Source of the DNA: an uncultured Eisenbergiella sp.
GTDB lineage: Bacteria; Bacillota; Clostridia; Lachnospirales; Lachnospiraceae
Length of the DNA stretch: 64,000 nt
NCBI GenBank assembly: GCA_947627215.1
Contig: CANQVD010000017.1
Location: 1-64,000, forward strand
Reading direction: 5' to 3'
The position numbers were made by a program, and so were the translations under genes. Shown one piece after another: positions 1-8,054 of the stretch. How positions within the stretch are numbered: position 1 is the first letter of the stretch; each line of letters begins with the position of its first letter. Below the pieces are notes generated by a model. It was not told the DNA's origin. It ran no database searches and saw only the letters and a program-made list of their open reading frames with translations.

Positions 1-144
1 AACACGGATATGCGCCTGTGCAAGCACTGTAAAAAAGCCTTTATCGCAAGCAGGAAAGGGAACGAATTTTGCAGCCCTCAATGTAAGAACCAGTTTAACG
101 TCTACAAATCGAGGGAAAAGAAGAAAGAAAATAGAAAAAGATGA
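1..144 (+). CDS. C-terminal end of a DUF6076-like zinc-ribbon protein (5' end outside window)
   Basis: An open frame enters from the left edge in frame 1 and stops at TGA 142-144, giving 47 residues. It carries CKHC at residues 7-10 and CSPQC at 29-33, a four-cysteine zinc-ribbon-like arrangement, followed by NVYKSR and a Lys/Glu-rich tail. This ending resembles my recollection of DUF6076-type Clostridia proteins found on integrative elements. That family name rests only on the tail. The AT-rich composition and the TnpV gene 1.7 kb away support a mobile context. Confidence 0.6.
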   Translation, partial: NTDMRLCKHCKKAFIASRKGNEFCSPQCKNQFNVYKSREKKKENRKR

Positions 145-199
145 TTGAAAACAAGAATATTTTACTAAAATATCACAGATAATATTACATTCGAGAAAA

Positions 200-224
200 T
201 TTGTGTAACAGCCTGTTACACAAA
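200..224. promoter_or_regulatory. Perfect 12-bp-arm palindrome overlapping the promoter of the AlbA-type regulator
   Basis: Arms at 200-211 (TTTGTGTAACAG) and 213-224 (CTGTTACACAAA) pair perfectly around one base. A -10-like TCTAAT lies at 226-231, and a weak -35-like TTGTGT at 201-206 falls inside the left arm (19-bp spacer). This layout suits a repressor operator. The downstream protein ends in a winged helix, so autorepression is the simplest inference. It could instead be a terminator for the upstream gene, but no T-run follows. Confidence 0.5.
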
Positions 225-295
225 ATCTAATGAAACATAGAAGCATCAACTTAAATTTTGCCAAATATAGAAAATAAGCGGTGGAGATGAGCTAT

Positions 296-1705
296 ATGGA
301 GTTTACTTTAGAGGAACTATATACAAAAAAGGAAGGACAGACTTACGATCGAAAGAGTGCAAGAAAAGATCCAAAAGGACTGTCCAATCATATTGTCGCA
401 TTTGCCAATGCGGACGGTGGTACACTTGTGATTGGCATTGAAGACGATTTTACAGTCACGGGTATTGATGACTATCACAGCAATGTCAATGATATACTTA
501 GAGTGCCATTTGATTACTGCACCCCATCCGTGCGTGTTACTACTGAAACCATCGAATGCACTGATAAAAACGGCAATCCCAATCATCTGCTGGTTATGAC
601 CATTCCGCAAAGCCCTGAGCTACACGCTAACCAGCAGGACGAAGTATATTACCGCATGGGAGACAAATCAAAAAAACTGAATTTTGACGAACGGCTACAG
701 CTTATGTATGCTAAAGGCTCACGCTATTATGAGGACGAACCGGTTTATCGTTCCTCAATGGAAGATATTGATTTGGATTTTGTTGCCGAATACTGCAATA
801 AAATCGGATACCCAAAGTCCGCCGAGGAATATATCCGTCAAAACAACGATTTCGTTGTTAATCATAATAACAGGGAAGAAATGAGCGGCGCTGCAATTTT
901 GTTATTTGGTAAAAACCCGCAACGCTTCTTCAAAAGAGCAAGAATACGTTTTATCCGTTATGACGGCATAGAAGCCAAGGTCGGAACCGAAATGAACGTC
1001 ATTAAGGATGAACTGTTTGAAGGCCGTATTCTTGATATGGTTCGCAGCTCTCTCGACTTTGTGCGCAGCCAAATCAAAGAGCATACGAAACTTGGCGCAG
1101 ACGGTCTTTTCCACACAACGCCTGAATACCCTGAATTTGCATGGAAAGAAATCATCATTAATGCGATCGCCCACCGTGATTACAGCATTAAAGGAACTGA
1201 CATACAAATTAAAATGTTTGATGACAGGATTACGGTTGAGAGTCCCGGCATTCTGCCCGGAATTGTGCGTCTGAACAATCTCCGTACCGTCCACTTTTCC
1301 CGCAACCCAAACATTGCCCGTTTTCTCCATGAATATGATTATGTGCAGGAGTTCGGCGAGGGCATTGACCGTATGTTTCAGGAAATGGCTGCCGCCGGGC
1401 TTCCTGCTCCTGAGTACCGTGATAATGCCTTTATGCTCAATGCCACAATTCGGAATGGGGTAACAAATGAAACGGATGGGGTAATAAATGAGGTAATAAA
1501 TGGGGCAATAAATATTTCTTCAAGCGAGCGAGCTGTTTTAGCTGCAATAAAGAAAAACCCCAAAATTACAAAAGCAGAATTGCAAAGAGAAACCTCTTTT
1601 GGGAAAAGTACGATTGACCGGGCAATTAAAGCATTAAAGGAAAAATGCTTCATTGAGCGTGTCGGCTCTAATAAAACGGGTTATTGGAAAATTATAAATG
1701 AATAG
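296..1705 (+). CDS. AlbA_2/Schlafen-type putative DNA-binding protein with GHKL ATPase-like and winged-helix domains
   Basis: This is a COG2865-like transcriptional regulator of about 469 residues. The N-terminal AlbA_2 (divergent AAA_4) domain spans about residues 10-130 and includes the FANADGGTLVIGIEDD region. A RecG-like HATPase_c_4 domain at about 280-375 carries INAIAHRDYS. A winged helix occupies the last 60 residues (ITKAELQRET, STIDRAIKAL). An upstream in-frame GTG at 281 lies within the GGTGGAG ribosome site, so ATG 296 is the better start. A short degenerate repeat of VINE/VINGA/TNETDG units precedes the winged helix. Such proteins are common on mobile elements. The target is unknown, but the palindrome at 200-224 is a good candidate. 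Confidence 0.8.
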   Translation: MEFTLEELYTKKEGQTYDRKSARKDPKGLSNHIVAFANADGGTLVIGIEDDFTVTGIDDYHSNVNDILRVPFDYCTPSVRVTTETIECTDKNGNPNHLLVMTIPQSPELHANQQDEVYYRMGDKSKKLNFDERLQLMYAKGSRYYEDEPVYRSSMEDIDLDFVAEYCNKIGYPKSAEEYIRQNNDFVVNHNNREEMSGAAILLFGKNPQRFFKRARIRFIRYDGIEAKVGTEMNVIKDELFEGRILDMVRSSLDFVRSQIKEHTKLGADGLFHTTPEYPEFAWKEIIINAIAHRDYSIKGTDIQIKMFDDRITVESPGILPGIVRLNNLRTVHFSRNPNIARFLHEYDYVQEFGEGIDRMFQEMAAAGLPAPEYRDNAFMLNATIRNGVTNETDGVINEVINGAINISSSERAVLAAIKKNPKITKAELQRETSFGKSTIDRAIKALKEKCFIERVGSNKTGYWKIINE

Positions 1706-1740
1706 TTGTAAAAAATCCCCTCAACCGTCACATAACAAAA

Positions 1741-1800
1741 GGCTAAGATGATGTCAATATATCCACCAAAGCAAAACTGGTGTATTACATCATCTTAGCC
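1741..1800. terminator. 14-bp perfect inverted repeat between convergent genes
   Basis: Arms at 1741-1754 and 1787-1800 (GGCTAAGATGATGT and its complement) pair perfectly around a 32-nt loop. It lies between the stop of the AlbA-type gene and the stop of tnpV, which converge here. It could serve as a bidirectional terminator, although neither side has a proper T-run. A mobile-element end is the alternative. Confidence 0.4.
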
Positions 1801-1825
1801 CTGTTATCAATTTTCCTGTTCGATG

Positions 1826-2179
1826 TTAAAGAGAATAAATCAGGTCGTGCAGCGCCACTTCCTCCGCCCTGCTCCTGATGCTGTTCATCTTTTGAAGCCA
1901 GCACAGCCAGTCATCAGATTTTAGCTGCTCCGTCACGCCCTCCCTTCTTGCCATCTGTTTTACAATCCTGTCCATCATCTCATTACATTCCTCGTCAATC
2001 TCGGCAAGATGCTTCCACAGGGTTTCCGTCAAGAGCATATAGGAATAAACGCCTCTGTGGTTTTCTTTCAGATATTTCTGCCTCATCCTGCCGTATCTGC
2101 CGATATGATAGTCCGTCGTGTCTGAAAGCTTGAGGTCGGGGATCAGATAATCCCCCTCCCAATGATATGTGATTTCCAT
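1826..2179 (-). CDS. tnpV: TnpV family transposon-encoded protein
   Basis: The 117-residue product matches the TnpV pattern known from Clostridia transposons: N-terminal ITYHWEGDYLIPDL, a central YGRMRQKYLKEN, and C-terminal MNSIRSRAEEVALHDLIY. No catalytic function is established for the family. No recombinase or transposase lies beside it, so this is probably the remainder of a larger element. It faces the AlbA-type gene. Upstream, at 2296-2414, is a long palindromic element. Confidence 0.75.
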   Translation of the reverse strand: MEITYHWEGDYLIPDLKLSDTTDYHIGRYGRMRQKYLKENHRGVYSYMLLTETLWKHLAEIDEECNEMMDRIVKQMARREGVTEQLKSDDWLCWLQKMNSIRSRAEEVALHDLIYSL

Positions 2180-2295
2180 ATACAGCCGCCCTCCTTTGTG
2201 TTAAACTGTTTACAGATATGAATAAAAGGGTTATCACCTTCTTCCTGATATTACAACATCTGCAATTTTCCATTCACCACAAATGAGCCAGCCGC

Positions 2296-2606
<311 letters not shown>

Positions 2607-3446
2607 TCAAAGGTCAGGTCCAAGCTCCATATTTGCGTAGGCGGCCAGCATTTCCGGCGTTGCCGTGTAATACCGCCTGTTCTTGTTGACCTTTGCGATT
2701 TCCGCCATATCCTCGTCGGTAAGTGTGAAATCGAAAATGTCGAAATTATCACGGATATGATCGGGATTCTTGGAGCCGGGGATCACCACGTTGCCGCTCT
2801 GAATGTGCCAGCGCAGGATGATCTGTGCGTTGGTCTTGCCGTATTTTTTCGCAAGCTCCGTGAAGACCGGTTCTTCCCGCAGGCTCCTGTCGCCGTGGCC
2901 CAGCGGATACCATGCCATAAGGCCCATGCCCGTCTCGGCAAGGATCTTTTTCAGCTCGTTCTGCGGGTAGTACGGGTGGGCCTCCACCTGAACGACCTGG
3001 GGTTTCAGTTCCATGGTGTCGATGGCTTCCCGAAGCAGTTCATCGGGGAAGTTGGAAAGTCCGATGGCTTTTACCTTTCCTTCTCTGACTGCCTTCTCGA
3101 TATTCCTGTAACCTTCGCGCCAGTTGACGGTGGGCTGGTGCAGGAACAGCAGGTCGATATAGTCCGTGCCGAGCCGGGCGAGGGTTTCGTCCACCGCCGT
3201 TTCCTTTTCGTAGACCGTTGGCCACAGCTTGGTGACAAGGAAAATGTCCTCTCTCGGCACACCGCTCTTTTTGATCCCCCGACCGGTGCCGCTCTCGTTC
3301 ATGTAGCCGTTGGCCGTGTCGATCAGGCGAACGCCGCTTTTCAGCGCACTTTCCACTGCAGCCTCAGCCTCGGCGGGAGACATCATAAACACGCCGATCC
3401 CGGCCATAGGCATTTTGATTCCGTTATTGAGTGTAATGTATTCCAT
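2607..3446 (-). CDS. Aldo/keto reductase (NADPH-dependent)
   Basis: The 279-residue TIM-barrel oxidoreductase has the normal family length. The catalytic tetrad is visible as D43, Y48, K73 (LVTKLWP) and H103 (LLFLHQP). The NADP-binding C-terminal part includes VVIPGSKNPDHI. Such enzymes reduce aldehydes and ketones in the cytoplasm. A strong ribosome site (GAGGAGG) precedes ATG 3446. The gene is the first of a two-gene unit with the broken paralogue and is preceded by one of the shared LysR-type operators. The substrate cannot be read from sequence. Confidence 0.9.
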   Translation of the reverse strand: MEYITLNNGIKMPMAGIGVFMMSPAEAEAAVESALKSGVRLIDTANGYMNESGTGRGIKKSGVPREDIFLVTKLWPTVYEKETAVDETLARLGTDYIDLLFLHQPTVNWREGYRNIEKAVREGKVKAIGLSNFPDELLREAIDTMELKPQVVQVEAHPYYPQNELKKILAETGMGLMAWYPLGHGDRSLREEPVFTELAKKYGKTNAQIILRWHIQSGNVVIPGSKNPDHIRDNFDIFDFTLTDEDMAEIAKVNKNRRYYTATPEMLAAYANMELGPDL

Positions 3447-3480
3447 GATAAAACCTCCTCGTGAATTTGTTTGTAATTTT

Positions 3481-3548
3481 ATTTTAGCCTGCTTTGCCGG
3501 TGGGCAGAAGTCTCGGTTGGTTCAGCAGTTCTTACCGCAGGTTAGAAC
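3481..3548 (-). promoter_or_regulatory. Composite LysR-type operator/promoter (copy C) for the aldo/keto reductase
   Basis: On the minus strand, in order: a dyad (plus-strand halves GTTCTTAC 3528-3535 and GTTAGAAC 3541-3548), 13 bp, GAGACTTC (complement at 3507-3514), 20 bp, then a -10 box TAAAAT (3481-3486). No good -35 hexamer is present, as expected for an activator-dependent promoter. The same three elements with the same spacings occur at 10118-10185 and 12267-12334. Confidence 0.7.
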
Positions 3549-3616
3549 TCATAAAAATACCCGCCCACAAAGGCGTGTGGACGGGTATATGATCTTGAAT
3601 CTCGTTCAATAGGAGG

Positions 3617-4225
3617 CTATTCCCAAACATCAAGTTTTCTGTCTTTATAATAAAACTCCCTGTCCTTTTCCCCGATTTCACGAATAACCCGGCAGGGAAC
3701 ACCAAAGGCAACTACATTCGCAGGAATATCATGGGTCACAACACTCCCTGCCCCGATGACGGAATTATCGCCGATGGTGATGCCCGGCATGATCTGACAG
3801 CCCGAGCCTATCCAAACATTTTTCCCGATATGAATGGGGAGATTGTAAACATAGTGATGCTCACGCAAAACGGGCAAAACGGGATGCCCGGAGGTTGTAA
3901 AGACCACATTCGGGGAGATCATAGAGTAATCGCCTATAAAGATCTGCTCGTCATCCACAAATGTGACGTTTGAATTGATATAAATGCCCTTTCCCAAGTG
4001 AACGTGCTTGCAGCCCCAATTTGCATTGAGAGGCGTTTCGACCGTACAGTCTTCTCCGACCTCCGCAAAAACTTCACGCAGAAGTTTTTGCCGAAGTTCC
4101 GTCTCCGTAGGCAAGGTGCGATTATATTCCATCATCTTATTTTGGTAAACATGTTGATCGCCGAGCAGTTCGGGATCGTCATAGCGATACGGCAATCCCT
4201 GCTTTTTGCGTTCGATATTATTCAT
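3617..4225 (-). CDS. Maltose/galactoside O-acetyltransferase family (left-handed beta-helix)
   Basis: The 202-residue protein of the LacA/Maa/NodL family transfers acetyl from acetyl-CoA to a sugar hydroxyl. An N-terminal helical cap precedes hexapeptide repeats (IFIGDYSMISPNVVF, IHIGKNVWIGSGCQI, ITIGDNSVIGAGSVV). The likely catalytic His sits in TTSGHP. The length is typical. It is last in the gpx-flavodoxin-marR series, 59 bp after the regulator stop. The acceptor substrate is unknown. Its presence among redox genes may be incidental. Confidence 0.87.
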   Translation of the reverse strand: MNNIERKKQGLPYRYDDPELLGDQHVYQNKMMEYNRTLPTETELRQKLLREVFAEVGEDCTVETPLNANWGCKHVHLGKGIYINSNVTFVDDEQIFIGDYSMISPNVVFTTSGHPVLPVLREHHYVYNLPIHIGKNVWIGSGCQIMPGITIGDNSVIGAGSVVTHDIPANVVAFGVPCRVIREIGEKDREFYYKDRKLDVWE

Positions 4226-4284
4226 ATTCCAATTCCTCCCAGAATCCCAATATTTTAACTTTGCGCCGTCTTTGAAAGCGTTTC

Positions 4285-4734
4285 TTATTCCTTTTTCGTC
4301 TCGCCCAGCTTGCCGAGCAGCTCATAGAGGATTCCGTAGAGAAGCTGCGCTTTTTCCGGCTCCAGATCCACACAGGCGGCGAGGCGCTGCGGCACGGAAA
4401 GCGCCTTTTCTCGCAGGGCAGTTCCTGCATCGGTTATGGAAACGATCAGGTCGCGTTCGTCTTCGGTCGAGCGGCGCCGCGCCACATACCCCTTTTCTTC
4501 CAATCGTTTGAGCAAAGGCGTCAGCGTGCTGGAATCAAGATACAGGTATTTTCCAACTTCTTTCACCCGCAGCTCCTTATGCTCCCACATCACCATCATC
4601 GTGATATACTGCGTATAGGTCAGATCCAGTTCATCCAGATAGGGCTTGTACGCTTTCACGATCTCCTTCGCGCAGGCATAGAGCGGAAAACATATTTGAT
4701 TTTCGAGTTTTAGTGGGTCAAATGGAACCGTCAT
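4285..4734 (-). CDS. MarR family regulator, OhrR-like (organic peroxide sensor)
   Basis: The 149-residue winged-helix repressor has the DNA-binding core around VKEVGKYLYLDSSTLTPLL and the wing with RRRSTEDERDLIV. A single cysteine at residue 15 in LENQICFPLY matches the reactive cysteine of OhrR, where oxidation by organic hydroperoxides releases DNA. The adjacent glutathione peroxidase and flavodoxin genes fit a peroxide role. The protein probably regulates its own operon, although the visible operator upstream of gpx is of LysR type. MarR membership is firm; the OhrR assignment is inferred from C15 and context. Confidence 0.85.
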   Translation of the reverse strand: MTVPFDPLKLENQICFPLYACAKEIVKAYKPYLDELDLTYTQYITMMVMWEHKELRVKEVGKYLYLDSSTLTPLLKRLEEKGYVARRRSTEDERDLIVSITDAGTALREKALSVPQRLAACVDLEPEKAQLLYGILYELLGKLGETKKE

Positions 4735-4749
4735 CGATCATGTCTCTCC

Positions 4750-5157
4750 TTACGCCAGGATTCCTTTTGCAAAATCAGCGGCAGCCTCCTGGTCGGCCTC
4801 ATTCGGTCTGCCCTTATGGAGCATCATGAACTCGCCCCGGCAGGAAAATTCTTCCTTCGCAACAGGGATTTGTCTTTCCGCAAGCAGCTTTTCCACATAC
4901 CTGCGGGTAGATTTGACGGCGGCGGATGTGCTGAAATTCACGACTTTGCCCACGGATACATGGATGCCGCTGATGAACTTTTTTACTTCGTCATCTACAT
5001 CGAAAGCATACGGGGCGCTGCCGAGGAACAGGATGTCCACATCTTCGGTCAGCGGTTCCGATACCGTTTTTGCTTCCACGCCAATGGCTTTCGCAATCGC
5101 CTCCGCAATCTTTTTCGTGTTGCCGCCTCTTGAATAGTACCGTACTGCGATATTCAT
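4750..5157 (-). CDS. Flavodoxin-like protein (135 residues)
   Basis: This short cytoplasmic flavodoxin fold opens with NIAVRYYSRGGNTKKIAEAI, an FMN phosphate-binding loop. A later segment, ILFLGSAPYAF, fits the second flavin-contacting loop. Start ATG 5157 is chosen over the longer frame because AGGAGGTG lies at proper distance inside the end of gpx. The two genes are separated by one base, so they are translationally coupled. It probably carries electrons to an oxidoreductase. The partner is unknown. Confidence 0.82.
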   Translation of the reverse strand: MNIAVRYYSRGGNTKKIAEAIAKAIGVEAKTVSEPLTEDVDILFLGSAPYAFDVDDEVKKFISGIHVSVGKVVNFSTSAAVKSTRRYVEKLLAERQIPVAKEEFSCRGEFMMLHKGRPNEADQEAAADFAKGILA

Positions 5158-5158
5158 G

Positions 5159-5701
5159 TCAAGCCAGCACCTCCTCAACCTTTGCCTTTACCTTATCAAG
5201 CGATTCGGTCGGCTCGAAGCGCGCGACGATCTCGCCGCTGCGGTCAATCAGAAACTTCGTGATGTTCCATTTGATTTTGCCGTTGTTTTTATAGTCGCTG
5301 TCCATCTTCTTCACGATCGGCTTCAGGATCAGTCCCATCGGTCCGGAGAACCCGGCAAATGCGGTATGCTCCGTCAGATATTTGTAGAGCGGGATCGCGT
5401 TTTCACCGTTGACATCGATCTTGGCGAACTGCGGAAAGGTGATGCCATACCGTCCGGTGCAGAAGCTGTGGATTTCCTCATCGCTGCCCGGCGCCTGCTC
5501 TCCGAACTGGTTGCAGGGAAAATCGAGAATCTCCAGCCCGTCCTTCTGATGAAGCTCATACAGGTTTTGAAGCTCGCTATACTGCGGTGTAAACCCACAC
5601 CCGGTCGCCGTGTTCACGATGAGAAGCACTTTCCCCTTGTAATCGGAAAGTGCGACCTCGCTTCCGTCCTGTGCTTTGATTTTGAAATCGTAGATGTTCA
5701 T
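5159..5701 (-). CDS. Glutathione peroxidase family protein (cysteine type)
   Basis: The 180-residue thioredoxin-fold peroxidase reduces hydroperoxides. Catalytic Cys35 lies in NTATGCGFTPQY and replaces selenocysteine. The Gln of the active site is in FPCNQFG, and the Trp is in KWNITKFL. In bacteria this class usually accepts electrons from thioredoxin, which is family knowledge. It heads the gpx-flavodoxin-marR-acetyltransferase unit, with a near-consensus promoter at 5756-5785 and operator copy D further upstream. Confidence 0.92.
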   Translation of the reverse strand: MNIYDFKIKAQDGSEVALSDYKGKVLLIVNTATGCGFTPQYSELQNLYELHQKDGLEILDFPCNQFGEQAPGSDEEIHSFCTGRYGITFPQFAKIDVNGENAIPLYKYLTEHTAFAGFSGPMGLILKPIVKKMDSDYKNNGKIKWNITKFLIDRSGEIVARFEPTESLDKVKAKVEEVLA

Positions 5702-5755
5702 ATCATCGCCTCCATTTAATATTGCGAGATTTAATCTTGCGCTATTGATATGGCT

Positions 5756-5785
5756 ATTATAATCCTTCCGTTTTTAAGATGTCAA
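5756..5785 (-). promoter_or_regulatory. Sigma-A type promoter of the gpx operon
   Basis: On the minus strand, TTGACA (complement at 5780-5785), an 18-bp spacer and TATAAT (complement at 5756-5761) form a consensus promoter 54 bp before the gpx start. Unlike the other operator-linked promoters, it has a full -35 box. Confidence 0.75.
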
Positions 5786-5829
5786 GACTGCAGAAATATT
5801 TCGATCGGTTTCTTTTTTGCCGAACGACA

Positions 5830-5871
5830 GAAAGCCCGATCGGTTCAACCGTTCTTACTCTTTGCAGAAAC
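5830..5871 (-). promoter_or_regulatory. Partly eroded LysR-type operator (copy D)
   Basis: The left dyad half GTTCTTAC (5851-5858) is identical to copy C. The box at 5830-5837 (GAAAGCCC against GAAGTCTC) keeps the 13-bp spacing. The other dyad half is replaced by GCAGAAAC, which is the coding end of the truncated flavin reductase. The expected -10 at 20 bp is absent; the gpx promoter lies about 45 bp further on. It looks like an operator fused to a gene remnant by deletion. Confidence 0.5.
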
Positions 5872-6114
5872 GATCCCCACATAGTCGCAGGGGACCACGG
5901 TAGAGGCGGTGGCAAAGCTGACGGTAAAGGCGCCGGTCACTTTGATATTGTCCGTGGTCTTGTGGGAGCTTAAGCACAGCATGACCTGATCTGCGTCATA
6001 CTGGCCGCCCCATGCCGCGTTCATCAGGTTCGGCTTCCCGTTTTCGTCATAGGTGCCGATCATCAGCACCGGCTGCGGGTAGACCCACGGTTTCACTCCG
6101 AAATTCTTTCTCAT
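5845..6114 (-). pseudogene. 3'-truncated flavin reductase/flavoredoxin
   Basis: The first 84 or so residues match the FMN-binding flavin reductase family (KPWVYPQPVLMIGTYDENGK, NLMNAAWGGQYD, then PCDYVGIVSA). Homology then stops and the frame ends in KSKNG. Family members run to about 180-190 residues, so half the barrel is missing. The last bases coincide with operator copy D, which suggests a deletion joined this gene to the gpx regulatory region. A strong AAAGGAGG site precedes ATG 6114. Function is probably lost. Confidence 0.75.
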
Positions 6115-6507
6115 TCCATTGTCCTCCTTTTGATTTTTTTGATATATACCGAAGCCACAGCGTATCGTTTTCGATCTTCCCCACCGCTTTCAAAGAAAAT
6201 GCGACAGGAGCAGCGGAAGAAAATCCGCCCGTTTCAAACAGAGAAGCGGAGCCGCTTTCGCCGTCCGCCGTGGGTGCCAAAACAATACTGAGTTCGTCGA
6301 TCAGTCCCGCCGCGGCGAACACCTGATTCGTCACGCCGCCTCCGGCAAGCATTACCCGCTCGATCCCGAAAAGGGTTTTGAGCTTTTGCAAAAGCACTTC
6401 GCAGTCGATGGTTTTCTTTCCGGCAAAGAGATACGAGATCCCAAAGCCGCGCAGATAGGCAAGATAGCGGTCGGACACGGTTTCCATATCACATAAGGTC
6501 TTTCCAT
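6047..6507 (-). pseudogene. RibD/dihydrofolate-reductase-like gene with internal deletion and frameshift
   Basis: A ribosome site (AAGGAGG) and ATG at 6507 begin MERPYVI, the usual start of RibD C-terminal-type reductases. Immediately afterwards the frame changes. The other frame continues with the C-terminal half (YLAYLRGFGISYLFAGKKTI, VMLAGGGVTNQVF, LIDELSIVLAP). About 100 central residues are missing. The 3' end has also lost its stop and reads on into the flavin reductase gene until 6047. It is therefore non-functional as written. Confidence 0.75.
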
Positions 6508-6560
6508 GGCTGCCTCCTTTTTGCGGTTGCCGTGCAGCGGCGAGCAAAGCGGCTTAGACT

Positions 6561-7313
6561 TTAATGATCTCCGAACAGCCAGCCCATGATCTCCTCATCG
6601 TAAGCGAACAGTCCGCCTCCTCCGTGCTGATTGTTCACGCCTCTGTCCCGAAAATAGCTGTCGTCCTTCACGTCCAGCACCAGAAGCTCCCTGATCTCTG
6701 CATCCGTAAGCCCCTGGTCCTCATACAGTCCGCGCAGGGTATCGTAGGCGCGTTTGGTCGGTTCGGAGCCGTAATACTCGTCGTCCTCGCCGATGGCAAG
6801 ATACACTGGCGTGCGGCTCTCTGCCAAAACTTCCAGGTCACCGTCCCACTGAGAAGAACAGTGCAGATACGCTGTGAACAGTTCGGGACGTTTTCCCATC
6901 ACAAGGGACATGGTCTCTCCGCCGCCCGAATAGCCGTTGGCATAAACCTTCTCGCAGTCGATGTTGTAGGCATCAAGGAAATATTCCAGCAGGGCGATAG
7001 TCTGATCTGCGGAGGTCTCCCGCCAATCGGAAAGCTGGGGTGCGACGACGATCATTTCCCCGTTGTACTTCTGCGCCTCAAAGCCGAACGCTTCCGCCTC
7101 TAAATTTCGGGCAACGCCCTGAAAATATAAACCCTCATAGCCCGGAAGCGTGAAGAACAGCGCATAGGGACGGCTGCCGTCGTAGCTTGCGGGGATATAG
7201 ACGTTATAGTGAATATCCCCGTCGTTCGGAGAGTGATATACGTTGTCAATCACAAAACCGCGATAGGTTTCGGTTCCGGCGTCAACTTGATAGGAAATGC
7301 CGGAACCGATCAT
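6561..7313 (-). CDS. Alpha/beta hydrolase (prolyl-oligopeptidase/esterase-like), without signal peptide
   Basis: This 250-residue serine hydrolase has a nucleophile elbow GYSGGG in VYANGYSGGGETMS. A likely acid is in GEDDEYYGS, and a His is in NNQHGGGGLF near the end. Start ATG 7313 overlaps the flavodoxin stop as ATGA, indicating coupling. Relatives I recall carry a lipoprotein signal peptide, which is absent here, so the N terminus may have been lost by deletion at the gene junction. The substrate is unknown. Confidence 0.75.
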   Translation of the reverse strand: MIGSGISYQVDAGTETYRGFVIDNVYHSPNDGDIHYNVYIPASYDGSRPYALFFTLPGYEGLYFQGVARNLEAEAFGFEAQKYNGEMIVVAPQLSDWRETSADQTIALLEYFLDAYNIDCEKVYANGYSGGGETMSLVMGKRPELFTAYLHCSSQWDGDLEVLAESRTPVYLAIGEDDEYYGSEPTKRAYDTLRGLYEDQGLTDAEIRELLVLDVKDDSYFRDRGVNNQHGGGGLFAYDEEIMGWLFGDH

Positions 7314-8035
7314 AATTCCAGGCTGGCGACCCATTCCTTTACCGTGTCTTCACTGGCTCTCGACTGGAACCGCTGACCCTCCAGCCAGTTGCCGGTTCCT
7401 GCTTCCTCTTTAAGCAGTTCGCTGCTCTGGCCGAGGCCGGACGAAGAGGAGGTGCAGAATGGAATGACGGTTTTCCCGGTGAAATCATTGGCTTTCACGA
7501 AGGTATTGGTCGGCCACGCGGCGATGCCCCACCAAATGGGATAACCGATGAATACGGTATCATATTCGTCCCAATTATCGGGGACGGCGTTTTCCAGCTC
7601 TACGACACGCAGGGATTCATCGTCATGTTCTCTTGAAACACGGCTGTCCCGGTCAGTCCAGTCCAGATCATCGGAAGTATAAGGCTCTGCCGGAACAAGT
7701 TCAAACAGATCCGCGCCTGTGGCGTCTGCAATGTATCCCGCAACGGCCTCGGTGTTGTTGGTGGCGGAGTAGTAAACAACCAGCGTTTTTCCGCCGACCT
7801 CGGCCGGCTCACCCGGTTCCGCGCTGGGTGTGTCGGAGGGAGTTTCAGAAGATGTAGTATCAGACGGTTCACTGGGCTGCTCTGCCGGTTCGGAACTGCT
7901 TTCCGGCGGTGTGCTTTCCCCGGCGGAGCCGTTGGAACTGCCGGAGCCCTGGCCGCTCTGCGCATTTTGACCGGAGCAGGCCGCGAGAGAAAATACCATT
8001 GTCACAGATAACAGAATTGCAAAAAACTTTTTCAT
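7310..8035 (-). CDS. Flavodoxin lipoprotein
   Basis: The 241-residue protein has a lipoprotein signal (SLAAC, lipidated Cys about 20), a Ser/Pro/Glu/Thr-rich linker to about residue 80, and an extracytoplasmic flavodoxin domain. That domain carries LVVYYSATNNTEAVA for phosphate binding and GYPIWWGIAAWPTNTF near the isoalloxazine. The start is ATG 8035, with AAGGA nine bases upstream. Its surface location with a DUF362 lipoprotein, permease and hydrolases suggests extracytoplasmic redox chemistry. The donor is not evident. Confidence 0.85.
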   Translation of the reverse strand: MKKFFAILLSVTMVFSLAACSGQNAQSGQGSGSSNGSAGESTPPESSSEPAEQPSEPSDTTSSETPSDTPSAEPGEPAEVGGKTLVVYYSATNNTEAVAGYIADATGADLFELVPAEPYTSDDLDWTDRDSRVSREHDDESLRVVELENAVPDNWDEYDTVFIGYPIWWGIAAWPTNTFVKANDFTGKTVIPFCTSSSSGLGQSSELLKEEAGTGNWLEGQRFQSRASEDTVKEWVASLEL

Positions 8036-8054
8036 GAAAAACATTCCTTTCTTT

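Noticed and set aside
7310-8035. Flavodoxin lipoprotein fused to the downstream hydrolase
   Set aside because: The frames differ and meet at an ATGA overlap, so they are two coupled genes and not a fusion.
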